64,000 nt of DNA. It comes from Flammeovirga kamogawensis. Lineage in GTDB: Bacteria; Bacteroidota; Bacteroidia; Cytophagales; Flammeovirgaceae. Positions 15,491 to 25,012 of the stretch are shown here, piece after piece. The stretch covers positions 2,046,001 through 2,110,000 of the forward strand of contig NZ_CP076128.1 of the NCBI RefSeq assembly GCF_018736065.1. Direction: 5' to 3'. The position numbers were made by a program, and so were the translations under genes. Below the pieces are notes generated by a model. It saw only the letters and a list, made by a program, of their open reading frames with translations. It ran no database searches and was not told the origin of the DNA. How positions within the stretch are numbered: the first letter of the stretch is position 1; the number at the start of each line of letters is the position of its first letter.

Positions 15491-17935
15491 TCAAAACTCA
15501 GGGGAAAACGCAAACATAATTCCGTACTTACGTGATGCATTTTCTTGATAGGTAGCTCTATAGATAAACATTACTTTTACCATTCTAAATATATTCTCAA
15601 CTCCTCCACCAACTTCTACATAAGGTGTAGAAGGATCTAAACTTCCAAAAGAAGTACTGTTCTCATCCCATGGATTTACATTGGCTGTTTGATTTGCATC
15701 AGAAACACTTCCCCATAAAATATTAGAAAGAACAAACGTTTTGGCATTCCACTTCTTTAATAATGGGAGTCTATTAAGTACTAAACCCTCAAAATGATGA
15801 AATACTCTGATACTAGCATATTGATCGCTCATAAACTCTCCAAAACCCATAAGGTTATAACTAGAGCCACTGTAGATATAGCGTAGATTATTTCCTCTAT
15901 GTACAAATAAGAGTGGAAAAGGCACTGTAGAAGGTGTCCAACCAGAAGATATTCCATAATCTAACCTACCAATTGTACCTAATTTAAAACGGTGACTTAA
16001 ATTAAATTCTACTTTATGATAGCTATCTGTTGCCCCTAAAACACTTGGTAACCCACGTTGATAACTCAAAGAAATTGTTGGTAACTTTCCGTTTGCTGCA
16101 ACATATCTATTTAGATGTCTACTAGAAACATACCGTTTACCAAAATCAAAAATTATTGATCCTCCTATTTCTGCAGTTGTTATATTAGAAAATGCGAGAG
16201 TATCTGTTAATTCTGTTGCAAAATAGTTTTCGTCTTTATAGGTAAATTGCCCTCTAAGTTGAATTCCCTCACTTATATATGTACCTGCAATAAGTTTAGC
16301 TTCATCTAAATAATAAGGGTTAGAGTATGTACCCCAAGCTTGAGAAATCCATAAATAAGGATCTTGACCTGGATAGGTAATTCCAGCTCCTAGCCTCTGT
16401 AAAGAATGTTGTGCTCTTGCATATAAAAATGTCCATGTATCGTGGTTAAGAATATACTTTGCCATTGCTCCCCACTTCCATTCTTGGTCGTTTGTACCAT
16501 ATGCAACATACCCTCCACCAATTAAATTCTTATTCCATTGTGTGTTTGTTAAACCTCCTACCTGAATTCTATGTTCTTCTACATTATTTTGTGCATATAA
16601 AACAGTTAATGGTCCGAAATCAAATCCTCCCATCCTATAATATCCTGTAACCGCTATGTCTGCTATTTTTGCTGCAGATTTAACAGTGGGCATTTGCTTT
16701 ACAGTATCAATCATTGCAAAAGTAGTGGTATCTACTTCTTCAAAATTTATGGTAGAATCTTGTGTAATAAAGGTATTTTCAGTTTCAATATCTACTAAAA
16801 ATTTCTGCCAGTTTTCTTTCAATTTCCCTCCTACCCACAATTTTATATTCTGTTGGTAAGGAAACCATATTTGAGTAGTATCTAAAGGAGCCATTTTCTG
16901 CTCAACTGTAATACTATCAATAAAATTTAAGGGTGATTTCCGACCTATTTCGGCATATACTTTTTTAATAGCAAATCCCTTTTCCTCATCAGTTATCCAA
17001 ATAGTACCACCAAAAGTTTGGTCATTCTCTCTTCGAGGTATGTAATTGATTTTATAGCACCAATCTTTATCTATTTTTTCGTAGGTAACTAATTCAAAAT
17101 CATAGAAGTTTTTAAAACTAGGATTTAATGGCGATGCAAAATCATACCTTAAAAACCGTAACCAATGCTGATAAAAATTTACAGTAGTCTTCTCATTATC
17201 TAACCCTTCTTTAAATTGGTTTTCAAACTCAGGTCCTAAAAAAGCTTCTTTGTAATAAAATTGATCCCTATCTTCTGCTCTTCCTTTCGCATTGTAACTC
17301 ACTTTCTGTTCAGAATGAGACACGTACATTGGAATAAGAGGTTTTCCGTTATCATCTTTTTTAAGAGAATCTATTGCCTCCATTCTTTTAATTGCAGAGG
17401 CGATTAATTTACGTTCAGTAAACTCCTTATTTATATCTGCTAAAAAAATGTTTGTGCGCATTTTAGATTGGTACTGAAAATCTTCTTGACCTTGAAAATT
17501 ATGCGTATCAGCGTTTTTCATTGCCAACCTGATAATTTCCCAAGCTGGATTTTCGTATCCTCTTCTTCCTACAACTACTTCTTCTAATTGATGTGCAGCT
17601 TTATCGAGGTAGATCAAAGATTCTTTTCTATCTAGTGTATCTAACTTTATCAGTTTGGAAGCATATCCTAAACAAGAAATTTCTAGAGTAACTGTATCAG
17701 ACGATATACTTATTATAAACTTCCCTTTTTCATCAGTAGAAGTTCCATCACCGCTACTTAATAAAGTAAGGTGTGCAAAACCAACAGGACGTAATGATGA
17801 ACTATCAATAACCTTCCCGGCCCATTGTATTTCTTGTGCATTACCAATTAATACACTACATGTAAGCAGTAATGATAATAATGTGGTTCTAAAAAATTGG
17901 TTTAAACTTAAATCTAGTGAACTAATAACTTCTAT
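15491..17935 (-). CDS. DUF5686 outer-membrane protein with carboxypeptidase-regulatory-like domain (no canonical start codon)
   Basis: The first standard start (TTG at 17617) cuts into a domain. In the same frame, codons up to 17938 read through a signal peptide (LLSLLLTCSVLIGNAQ) and a CarboxypepD_reg-like domain (GKVIDSSSLRPVGFAHLTL, GTSTDEKGKF, SCLGYASK), leading into LEEVVVGRRGYENP and the DUF5686 body and barrel. The frame is bounded upstream by TAA at 17941-17939 and contains no ATG, GTG or TTG before the signal peptide. An ATA at 17935-17933 overlaps the stop of the M20 gene exactly where a TAATG-type coupled start would be. From there the protein is 814 aa, normal for the family. Its role is an outer-membrane barrel of unknown function. 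Confidence 0.72.
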   Translation of the reverse strand: MEVISSLDLSLNQFFRTTLLSLLLTCSVLIGNAQEIQWAGKVIDSSSLRPVGFAHLTLLSSGDGTSTDEKGKFIISISSDTVTLEISCLGYASKLIKLDTLDRKESLIYLDKAAHQLEEVVVGRRGYENPAWEIIRLAMKNADTHNFQGQEDFQYQSKMRTNIFLADINKEFTERKLIASAIKRMEAIDSLKKDDNGKPLIPMYVSHSEQKVSYNAKGRAEDRDQFYYKEAFLGPEFENQFKEGLDNEKTTVNFYQHWLRFLRYDFASPLNPSFKNFYDFELVTYEKIDKDWCYKINYIPRRENDQTFGGTIWITDEEKGFAIKKVYAEIGRKSPLNFIDSITVEQKMAPLDTTQIWFPYQQNIKLWVGGKLKENWQKFLVDIETENTFITQDSTINFEEVDTTTFAMIDTVKQMPTVKSAAKIADIAVTGYYRMGGFDFGPLTVLYAQNNVEEHRIQVGGLTNTQWNKNLIGGGYVAYGTNDQEWKWGAMAKYILNHDTWTFLYARAQHSLQRLGAGITYPGQDPYLWISQAWGTYSNPYYLDEAKLIAGTYISEGIQLRGQFTYKDENYFATELTDTLAFSNITTAEIGGSIIFDFGKRYVSSRHLNRYVAANGKLPTISLSYQRGLPSVLGATDSYHKVEFNLSHRFKLGTIGRLDYGISSGWTPSTVPFPLLFVHRGNNLRYIYSGSSYNLMGFGEFMSDQYASIRVFHHFEGLVLNRLPLLKKWNAKTFVLSNILWGSVSDANQTANVNPWDENSTSFGSLDPSTPYVEVGGGVENIFRMVKVMFIYRATYQENASRKYGIMFAFSPEF

Positions 17936-19389
17936 TATTTAGTTGAATTCTTAATCAATTGAGCGTAAAATCTTATCGCATTATTAAACTCTTCTACACC
18001 TATTCTTTCATTCGTTCCATGAAACGTTTTTAAATTCTTTTTATTTAAATGAAAAGGGCAAAAACGATATACATTTGATGAAATCTCTGTAAAATATCGA
18101 GAGTCTGATGCGGCAATCATGATATATGGTGATATAACAATATCTCCAAAAATTTGTTTGATTGATTTATCTAAAGTGATGTAATTAGGAGAATTTACAT
18201 CAGAAACTATTGCTGCTTCTGATTTATTCAAAATACGTAAATGTACCTTATCATCGTTTATAGATTCTTTGATATACTCATATACATAATCAATACTTTC
18301 TCCAGGAAGTATTCTAATATTTAAAACTGCTTTTGCATGAGTTGGTAATACATTATTCTTTGCTCCACCTTGAATGATGGTTGGTGCAACAGTAGTACGT
18401 ACCAAAGCATTTGATGAGGGCGATTTTTCATAAACACTCATCAAAACAGGTTCTAATAAGTCTGCATTAGAAAACACAATCTCAAAACCTAACGGCATTT
18501 CTGGGCCAACATAATCAATAAAGTTTCTTAGTGGAGGGGAGATATAAGATGGAAATGGATTTTTTTTAATATTTGTAATCGCTTTACTAATTACGTCAAT
18601 TGCTGTTTCTGGCTTTGGCATAGAAGCATGACCTCCTTCTATTTTTGTTGATAGTTCTAACGTTAAATATCCTTTTTCTGTAGTACCAATTAAAGCAACA
18701 TCTTGCGACATTCCAGGTACTAACCCTTGCGTTATATATCCACCTTCATCTAAAACAAACTCAGCTTCTACTCCTTTTTGTTTTAAATAATGTGCTACTT
18801 GACTTGCCCCATTTACTCCCATCACTTCTTCATCATGACCAAAAGATAGATAGATAGTGCGCTCTGGTTTAAACCCAGATATAATAAGGTTTTCTACTGC
18901 TTCGCAAATACCAATTACACCAACTTTATCATCAATAGCACCTCTACCCCATATTAACCCATCTTTTATTACACCTCCAAAAGGATCTTCTTTCCATTCA
19001 AATTTATTTTCTTCTGGAACGGGAACCACATCATAATGCGACATTAAAATGATCGGTTTTAAACTGGGGTTACTTCCTTTCCATTCAATAAGCATTGTAA
19101 ACCTACCAAACAGATGGTGTGTAGTTGTTTTAAAAGAATTTGGGTAAGTTTCTTTTAGAAAGGCTAAAAACTGAAAAAATGAAGCTGAATCTAACGCAGC
19201 TGGATCATCATAAGAAATTGTTTTAATCTTAATCGCTTCTGATAAATGTTTAGCAGCATCTTTATTTACATGTGCCTTAGGTATTATTTCTACCTTAGAC
19301 TGCTTTGATGAAAACAGTGCTAAATTGCTAAAAATATAAATGCTCGCAATAACAAGAGTACCTAAGATAATACCAATCAGACGTTTCAT
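17935..19389 (-). CDS. M20-family metallopeptidase (PM20D1/CPS1-like)
   Basis: 484 aa with an N-terminal membrane anchor (about residues 3-25). The dizinc M20 site is visible in order: SHYDVVP, GRGAIDDK, SFGHDEEVMG (catalytic Glu pair), VLDEGG, and FHGTNERIG near the C-terminus. The dimerisation/lid domain includes GGHASMPKP. Length and order match the carboxypeptidase-S/PM20D1 branch, which cleaves or forms N-acyl amino acids or dipeptides. It faces the periplasm if the anchor is real. The DUF5686 gene starts at or immediately after its stop codon, suggesting coupling. Confidence 0.85.
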   Translation of the reverse strand: MKRLIGIILGTLVIASIYIFSNLALFSSKQSKVEIIPKAHVNKDAAKHLSEAIKIKTISYDDPAALDSASFFQFLAFLKETYPNSFKTTTHHLFGRFTMLIEWKGSNPSLKPIILMSHYDVVPVPEENKFEWKEDPFGGVIKDGLIWGRGAIDDKVGVIGICEAVENLIISGFKPERTIYLSFGHDEEVMGVNGASQVAHYLKQKGVEAEFVLDEGGYITQGLVPGMSQDVALIGTTEKGYLTLELSTKIEGGHASMPKPETAIDVISKAITNIKKNPFPSYISPPLRNFIDYVGPEMPLGFEIVFSNADLLEPVLMSVYEKSPSSNALVRTTVAPTIIQGGAKNNVLPTHAKAVLNIRILPGESIDYVYEYIKESINDDKVHLRILNKSEAAIVSDVNSPNYITLDKSIKQIFGDIVISPYIMIAASDSRYFTEISSNVYRFCPFHLNKKNLKTFHGTNERIGVEEFNNAIRFYAQLIKNSTK

Positions 19390-19473
19390 AAATAAGATTT
19401 GATGAGATGTTTTTCAGTTCTAATAATTTAAATTAGTCAGTCTGTTAATCTCCTCCAAAAACCTACCCACTTT

Positions 19474-20751
19474 TTATGCCTCTACTGTAAAAATATGTTG
19501 CCTATGTTCATATTTATACGAAATAGTTAAACCACTTACTTTACATATTTTATGTACTAATGCTAATCCTAAACCTAAAGATTGAGAAGATGAATTTCCT
19601 TTTATAAAACGTTTAAACAGTTGATCTTCTGGAATAGTTAGTGGTGCACCATAATTACTAATTGAAAAAGAGACTTCTGTCGTCTTTATTTTAATGGGAC
19701 CCTCATTAGATCCATACCTAATTGCATTCTTAAGTAGATTCTTTAAAATGATATCAAAAAGGTACGGATCGATAGTTAAAGTATGAGTGAAAAGTAAATT
19801 CTTTTCTATTGATAAGGATTTCAAGCTAGCCAATTCTTCTATGGCTTCTACTTGTTTATTTATTTCTGCTTCGGTTTTGATTTCTTGTATATCGGTAAAC
19901 TCTCCATTCTCAATCTTTGTGATTAAGTTAAGTGTTGTCCCCAATCTAGAAAGGTGATTTGCTTCGTCGTAAATAGTTTTAATCACACGGGCATCTTTTT
20001 CTTCAAGTTCCTCAGAGATCATTAGTGTTTCTGCCTTATTTCTAATAATTGCTAAAGGTGTTTGTATCTCGTGTGCAATATCTTCTGTATACTCTTTTAG
20101 ATGATTATAATCTGCATCAATCCTCTTCACCATATTTGTAAATAGATTTTGCATTTCAACAAATTCAGAAGTAGATGTTTCTACTTTTTCAATCTTATCT
20201 GCAGAACCTACTTTAAAGCGTTGCATTTGCTCTAGAATTCGTCTAAAAGATTGTAAGAAGTAACCAGAAAGAAGATAGTTAAATGTTACTGTTAGAATAA
20301 TTAAAACGATAAATGAGGGAACGACATATTCAAAAATATCATCTCTAAAATAATAATAATTTTGAACCTCTCTATCCATTTCTATTCTATAAATTTTGCC
20401 ATTGGCTTCTATTAAAGAAATTCTTTTTCTATGGATAAGATTACGCTCAATATCTTCATGAAATACTGTTATATCTTCATTTACAGGGTATTCTGTCTTC
20501 TTACAACGTTTAGAAACTTCTTTGATTTTTGTAATATTATGACCTATGATAGAGTCTGGAGACATACCTTCTTCTAGTAGATACTTTGCTTTTTTCTCTA
20601 ACCAGCCAAAACGCCTATTCAGATCTGAGTCAATAAACTCATCGGCTTCTCTTGTTAAGAATTTTGCATTAAACAAAAAGACAACCAATGTAAATATTAA
20701 ATAGAAAAACGTAATTCTTGATAGTAAATTAAATGTCTTCTTGTTACTCAT
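19474..20751 (-). CDS. Two-component sensor histidine kinase
   Basis: 425 aa. A membrane segment (about 12-28), a periplasmic domain of roughly 110 residues and a second membrane segment (143-165) precede a linker and kinase core. The phosphoacceptor is H227 in EDIAHEIQTPL. The N box is NLLKNAIRYGS and the G2 box GLGLALVHKI. The G1 region is shortened (ISNYGAPL). It begins 2 nt after the response-regulator stop codon, as the last gene of a receptor-regulator-kinase operon, so the kinase probably monitors the envelope function of the TonB receptor encoded first. Confidence 0.92.
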   Translation of the reverse strand: MSNKKTFNLLSRITFFYLIFTLVVFLFNAKFLTREADEFIDSDLNRRFGWLEKKAKYLLEEGMSPDSIIGHNITKIKEVSKRCKKTEYPVNEDITVFHEDIERNLIHRKRISLIEANGKIYRIEMDREVQNYYYFRDDIFEYVVPSFIVLIILTVTFNYLLSGYFLQSFRRILEQMQRFKVGSADKIEKVETSTSEFVEMQNLFTNMVKRIDADYNHLKEYTEDIAHEIQTPLAIIRNKAETLMISEELEEKDARVIKTIYDEANHLSRLGTTLNLITKIENGEFTDIQEIKTEAEINKQVEAIEELASLKSLSIEKNLLFTHTLTIDPYLFDIILKNLLKNAIRYGSNEGPIKIKTTEVSFSISNYGAPLTIPEDQLFKRFIKGNSSSQSLGLGLALVHKICKVSGLTISYKYEHRQHIFTVEA

Positions 20752-20753
20752 AA

Positions 20754-21434
20754 TTATAGAGAAGTGGAAAACTTATATCCCATGCCATAAACAGATTTTA
20801 TTCTATCTACACCACCAGATTTCTGAAGTTTTTTTCGTAAGTTTTTTATGTGAGAATAAATAAAGTCAAAGCTATCGGCTTGGTCAACATGGTCGCCCCA
20901 CAAATGCTCTGCAATATTCTCTTTTGTAAGCATTTTATCTTTATTATAAAGGAAGTAGATCAATAAATCATACTCCTTTTTAGTGAGTTCTAAGGGAATA
21001 TTATTGACAGAAACATTTTTAGATAAAATATCTACTTTCAATTCCTTGATTATAATATCATTACTCCCTTTAAATTTTTTTCTTCTGAAAAGAGAACGAA
21101 CTCTAGCTATTAATTCTGCCATATGAAATGGCTTTGTAATGTAGTCGTCAGCACCAAGATCTAGCCCAAGTACCTTATCGTCTATACTATCTCTAGCAGT
21201 AACGATAAGGACTCCAGCATTTGGATCAACTTGTTTGATTAGTTTGACAATATCCAAACCATTACCATCTGGTAAACCTAGATCTACCACTAAGATATCG
21301 TATTCATAAACACCAATTTTATCCCTAGCCTCTTCGAGTGTACTTACCCACTCAATGCTAATTTTCTGGTCTTTAAATGCAGATATTACCCCTTCTGATA
21401 ATGCTTCATTGTCTTCTATCAACAATAATTTCAT
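20754..21434 (-). CDS. OmpR/PhoB-family response regulator
   Basis: 226 aa. The receiver domain has the acidic pair E7/D8, phosphoacceptor D51 (VVDLGLPDG) and the conserved Lys of ITKPFH near residue 101. The C-terminal winged helix starts near residue 128 (ELTKKEYDLLIYFL, VYGMGYKFS). It is the cognate partner of the kinase 2 nt downstream, and the TonB-receptor gene ends 41 nt upstream, so all three are probably one transcript. Confidence 0.94.
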   Translation of the reverse strand: MKLLLIEDNEALSEGVISAFKDQKISIEWVSTLEEARDKIGVYEYDILVVDLGLPDGNGLDIVKLIKQVDPNAGVLIVTARDSIDDKVLGLDLGADDYITKPFHMAELIARVRSLFRRKKFKGSNDIIIKELKVDILSKNVSVNNIPLELTKKEYDLLIYFLYNKDKMLTKENIAEHLWGDHVDQADSFDFIYSHIKNLRKKLQKSGGVDRIKSVYGMGYKFSTSL

Positions 21435-21475
21435 CCACTTATATTTTATTCAATAATTTTGATAGTAATAGATTT

Positions 21476-23920
21476 TTAGAAATCCATTCCACCACCATCA
21501 CCACCTCTACGAGATGGCTTAAAGTTATTCAATCTATACGTTAAAGTTGCAGTAACTACATGAGGATATCTAAAATCTTCAGTATAATTATTAAAACCTA
21601 TACCTTCTGAGTAACTTTTTCTTCTTGCAGTACCAAGAACATCGTTCATAGAAACTGTAAGTGATAATTTTCTTTTCAATAAGCTCTGCTTTACAGCTGC
21701 AGTCATCATAAAGTAACCTTCATTTCTACCCTGAGCCGTCACTGTTTCACCAGTATATCTATTATTTACTTGAATAGAAGTCCCTTTTCCTAACTTAAAT
21801 GTATTGTTAAAACGACTACTCCAGTTTAAACTCTGACGATCAAAGCTTTCTCCTTCTAACTCTCCCTCTACTCTGTAATCATATAGGTTACCCATTATAT
21901 CCATGGTCCACCAAGTAAATGGTTGGAAATTTAAAGAAAGTTCTAGTCCTAATGCATAATCAGTACCTACATTTTCATAGGTATGTAATATTACTCCTTC
22001 TTCATACACACTTTGTACACGTTCAATCTTATTGTGAGTCATTCGGTAATAAGAATCTAAAGATACAGTTGCTTTATCTCCTAGATTTTTTAGGTATCCA
22101 AAATCAAAAGAATCAATATTTTCAGGTAATAAAGCAGGGTTACCTCGTCTTACGTTAAAGGCATCTTGCCAAGTTACAAATGGCTCTAAATAATACCCCC
22201 TAGGACGTTCAATTCTGCGAGAATAGCTCAACATTAATTGATCGTCCTTAGGAAGATTATAAGATAAGTGAATTGTTGGAAAAATGTTCCATTGGTCAAC
22301 AGGAAAGTCTTCTTCTTGTCCTTTTAAGTTAATGTTTCTCCCTGTGTACTCCGCTCTTAAACCACCTTGGTAGCCAAATTTTCCAATTCTACCAGCGTAA
22401 GTACCATAAAGAGAATGAATAGTTTGGGTGTATTGAGTTGTAAAACTAAAGTCAGGTGCAAAAATATAATCTCCAGTAGCCACATCATAATTGTAAACTT
22501 CATTTACATCTTCACTTTTATTCAAGCGTGTTTGCCACCCTGCCTCTATTTTGTCAGTTGCTCCAATTGGTAAAGTATAATCTATTTTGGCTCTTAATCT
22601 TCCACCCGGTCCAATTTCTGTAGAACGTTGCCCACTTGAAGGTGTTTCTGCCACATTTCCATTACTATCTTTTTGGTATAATTCGTTTTTAGAACTCTCT
22701 GTCATATCACGTCCGCCATAATCTACTTGAGCATCAAGAACGTGTCCTTTTTTAGCAAATTTATGTTGATAGTTTAAGTTTGCAGAATAATACAATCCGC
22801 CTCTTTCCCAATATTCGCTACTAATGTATCTATTTTCATTTATCGGGTTTTCACCACCACCAATTCTTTGATACTCATAAAAATCAGCATCCATTCCTCC
22901 ATACATTTTAAAGTCACCTATTCTACCAGAAAATTTGATGAAATCATTATCCGAAATAGCATATTCAACCCCACCTTGAATACCAGCAACTTCAAAAGTA
23001 CGCTCTCTATCTCCTTCAGAAATTACATAAGAAGCTGTATCATTTGAATTTGTAATTCGTTCAGATTTATAAGAGCCAGGCCCTGGACGTTTATTGTAGT
23101 TTGCTCCGATGTAATAATTCCACTTCTTCTTTTTAAAGTTAAGCAGGAAATCAGCACCTACACGGCCATACATACCACCATTTACATTAAAAACGCCATT
23201 AACACCTTCTAGCTTATTCTTTTTAGTAATAATATTAATAATACCGGCAGTACCATCTGGATCATATTTTGCAGAAGGGTTCGTTATTAATTCAATATTT
23301 TCAATAGTACTTGCAGGAATTTGTTGTAGAGCTTCAGAAGCATCTAATACAGATGGTCTACCATCAATTAAAACTGTAAATCCTGAAGACCCTCTTAAAC
23401 TTACATTTCCATCTCCATCTACAGAAACAGAAGGTAAATTCTCTAAAATATCAACAGCCGTACCAGACATAGATGCAAACTGAGTTCCCACGTTTACTAT
23501 CTTTTTATCAATATCATACTGAATAGAATTTTTTGTTCCTACAACCTCAACAGCATCTAATACCTCAGCATCAGTAGAAAGTACTACATTTCCTAAATTC
23601 TTAGAAGATGATGTTTTAGATATCTCTACGTCATCAATAACAGTTTTCTGAAATCCTATAAAAGTAATTTCAACAGTATATAGACCTTCTGGAATATTTT
23701 TAATTTGAAACACACCTTCAGCAGAAGTAATTGTACCGCCAATTAATTTTCGAGATACTTTTTCAAATACACTTACTGTGGCATATTCTACTATCTGATT
23801 TGTCTCAGATTCTGTCACTTTTCCAGAAATTGACCCTTGTTTTAAAGGGTCGTTTGCAAATACAGATGTAAAAAGAACGAAAGAAAGTATTGAAAAAATG
23901 AATGCTATTTTTTTATTCAT
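21476..23920 (-). CDS. TonB-dependent outer-membrane receptor (OMP_b-brl_3 family)
   Basis: 814 aa. After a signal peptide (to about residue 22) comes a carboxypeptidase-regulatory-like domain (GSISGKVTESETNQIVEYAT). A plug domain follows (VDGDGNVSLRGSSGFTVLIDGRPS, IINIITKKN), then a 22-strand-type barrel ending RGGDGGGMDF. There is no SusD partner, so it is not a starch-utilisation-type pair. It leads an operon with a response regulator and histidine kinase, a layout that suggests feedback control of its own expression or sensing of its ligand. The ligand is unknown. Confidence 0.88.
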   Translation of the reverse strand: MNKKIAFIFSILSFVLFTSVFANDPLKQGSISGKVTESETNQIVEYATVSVFEKVSRKLIGGTITSAEGVFQIKNIPEGLYTVEITFIGFQKTVIDDVEISKTSSSKNLGNVVLSTDAEVLDAVEVVGTKNSIQYDIDKKIVNVGTQFASMSGTAVDILENLPSVSVDGDGNVSLRGSSGFTVLIDGRPSVLDASEALQQIPASTIENIELITNPSAKYDPDGTAGIINIITKKNKLEGVNGVFNVNGGMYGRVGADFLLNFKKKKWNYYIGANYNKRPGPGSYKSERITNSNDTASYVISEGDRERTFEVAGIQGGVEYAISDNDFIKFSGRIGDFKMYGGMDADFYEYQRIGGGENPINENRYISSEYWERGGLYYSANLNYQHKFAKKGHVLDAQVDYGGRDMTESSKNELYQKDSNGNVAETPSSGQRSTEIGPGGRLRAKIDYTLPIGATDKIEAGWQTRLNKSEDVNEVYNYDVATGDYIFAPDFSFTTQYTQTIHSLYGTYAGRIGKFGYQGGLRAEYTGRNINLKGQEEDFPVDQWNIFPTIHLSYNLPKDDQLMLSYSRRIERPRGYYLEPFVTWQDAFNVRRGNPALLPENIDSFDFGYLKNLGDKATVSLDSYYRMTHNKIERVQSVYEEGVILHTYENVGTDYALGLELSLNFQPFTWWTMDIMGNLYDYRVEGELEGESFDRQSLNWSSRFNNTFKLGKGTSIQVNNRYTGETVTAQGRNEGYFMMTAAVKQSLLKRKLSLTVSMNDVLGTARRKSYSEGIGFNNYTEDFRYPHVVTATLTYRLNNFKPSRRGGDGGGMDF

Positions 23921-23947
23921 AAACAGATGAGGTTAATAAGTTCATTA

Positions 23948-23955
23948 CAAACGTA
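23948..23955 (-). promoter_or_regulatory. -7 promoter box of the TonB receptor operon
   Basis: TACGTTTG on the minus strand fits TAnnTTTG, 27 nt ahead of the receptor ATG. No good -33 TTG is seen. Confidence 0.5.
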
Positions 23956-24113
23956 GTATTCAAATCTGTTTGAAATTTGGAGAAATCTGAATTATGGAAA
24001 AATAGTATCAAAAGATAGCAAGAGACTTCGTTCTTTTTTGTGGGATATGGAATAACTAAGAATAAGAATTGAAAAAGATTGATAATAAATAGCTAATCTT
24101 TCTTTCAATTATC

Positions 24114-24121
24114 TATATTTG
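24114..24121 (+). promoter_or_regulatory. -7 promoter box for the SAM riboswitch-metK transcript
   Basis: TATATTTG fits TAnnTTTG and sits 11 nt before the start of the riboswitch P1 helix. Transcription would begin just before the aptamer. Confidence 0.6.
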
Positions 24122-24132
24122 CAATCGCAATA

Positions 24133-24310
24133 CTTATCAAGAAAGGCAGAGGGACTGGGCCCTATAACGTCTTGGCAACCTGCGCTCTCCATAGCAAGGT
24201 GCTAATTCCCAACTCGAAGGTGTTCGAGAAAAGATGAGTTTATCTCCTAAAATGACAAAAAGAGGCATTTTCATGTCCTCATGCTAATCAAATAAGTAAT
24301 GCCTTTTAAT
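24133..24310 (+). ncRNA. SAM-I (S-box) riboswitch with expression platform
   Basis: The aptamer 24133-24238 has the S-box landmarks: CTTATCAAGA, then GGCAGAGGGACTGG, TTGGCAACC, GGTGCTAATTCC, and a closing GATGAG. P1 pairs CTTATC (24133-24138) with GATGAG (24233-24238). Downstream, 24263-24269 can pair with 24298-24304 ahead of TTTT, while GAGGCAT (24262-24268) can instead fold locally with ATGTCCTC. These two are mutually exclusive and look like a switch, though which one terminates is inference. It should shut off the lipoprotein-metK transcript when S-adenosylmethionine is abundant. Confidence 0.9.
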
Positions 24311-24332
24311 TATTAAACTAATTGGACATTTA

Positions 24333-24992
24333 TTGATTTTGATATTTAGAATTTTACTCTTTTGTAGCTTATTAACTTTAACAAGTTGCTTTGAACTAAA
24401 TGAAAAGTTACAAATAATGAAAGATAACAAAGGAGATTACTCTTTTATGTTTGATTTCAGTGAAAGTAAAGAGCTTTTAAATATTATTTCAACATATAGA
24501 AATGATGAAGGGCAACACATCTTTTCTGTCAATAAGTTTAATAGACCATTACAATTAATTACTGATGATCTAAATGCTATTCCTGGTATTTATGACTGTA
24601 AAGCAACTTTAGACTCGGTTGATTGGAAAATGGGCATACGTTTCGCTTTTGTTGATATTGCAGCTTTAAACTCTGCTCTATCTAAAATTGACGGTCAGAA
24701 AGAAATAGAATACCTCAAAATTCGCAAAAGAAAAGCACAATGGAAACAGAATATTAACTGGAAACAACTGATCACATCTCATTTACCAACCTCTTCTAAA
24801 TCTCAGGAGACCATGATAAATGCGATTGATTCAGCCTCTTATTCTTACCATTGGTATTTAAATAGAGAAATTAAGACGATTAAGTCTTATGAAATAAATC
24901 GCCTTGGTTCTTCTGAGGTCGAATATATAGGTAAGATTCCAGATGCCAAGACAAGTGCTTACATCACACAATGGAACATTAAGTTTAAATAA
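24333..24992 (+). CDS. Putative lipoprotein, first gene behind the SAM riboswitch
   Basis: 219 aa. A short hydrophobic leader ends in a lipobox (LTLTSC, Cys19). The mature part is hydrophilic with no motif I recognise. The start is TTG at 24333 (or TTG at 24339); no in-frame ATG lies upstream of the leader. It stands between the riboswitch and metK, 20 nt before metK, so it belongs to the SAM-controlled transcript. A role in methionine or SAM physiology is suggested only by that position. It could simply be an unrelated gene inserted into the leader. Confidence 0.7.
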   Translation: MILIFRILLFCSLLTLTSCFELNEKLQIMKDNKGDYSFMFDFSESKELLNIISTYRNDEGQHIFSVNKFNRPLQLITDDLNAIPGIYDCKATLDSVDWKMGIRFAFVDIAALNSALSKIDGQKEIEYLKIRKRKAQWKQNINWKQLITSHLPTSSKSQETMINAIDSASYSYHWYLNREIKTIKSYEINRLGSSEVEYIGKIPDAKTSAYITQWNIKFK

Positions 24993-25012
24993 GATTACGA
25001 ATTTTATATAAT

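Noticed and set aside
17655-17942. 95-aa plus-strand ORF
   Set aside because: It lies antisense to the N-terminal domain of the DUF5686 gene, whose minus-strand translation is a clear signal peptide and domain.
24221-24232. GTGTTCGAGAAA as a tRNA T-arm
   Set aside because: It is the P4/P1 region of the SAM-I aptamer; no acceptor or anticodon arms are present. No tRNA was found elsewhere.
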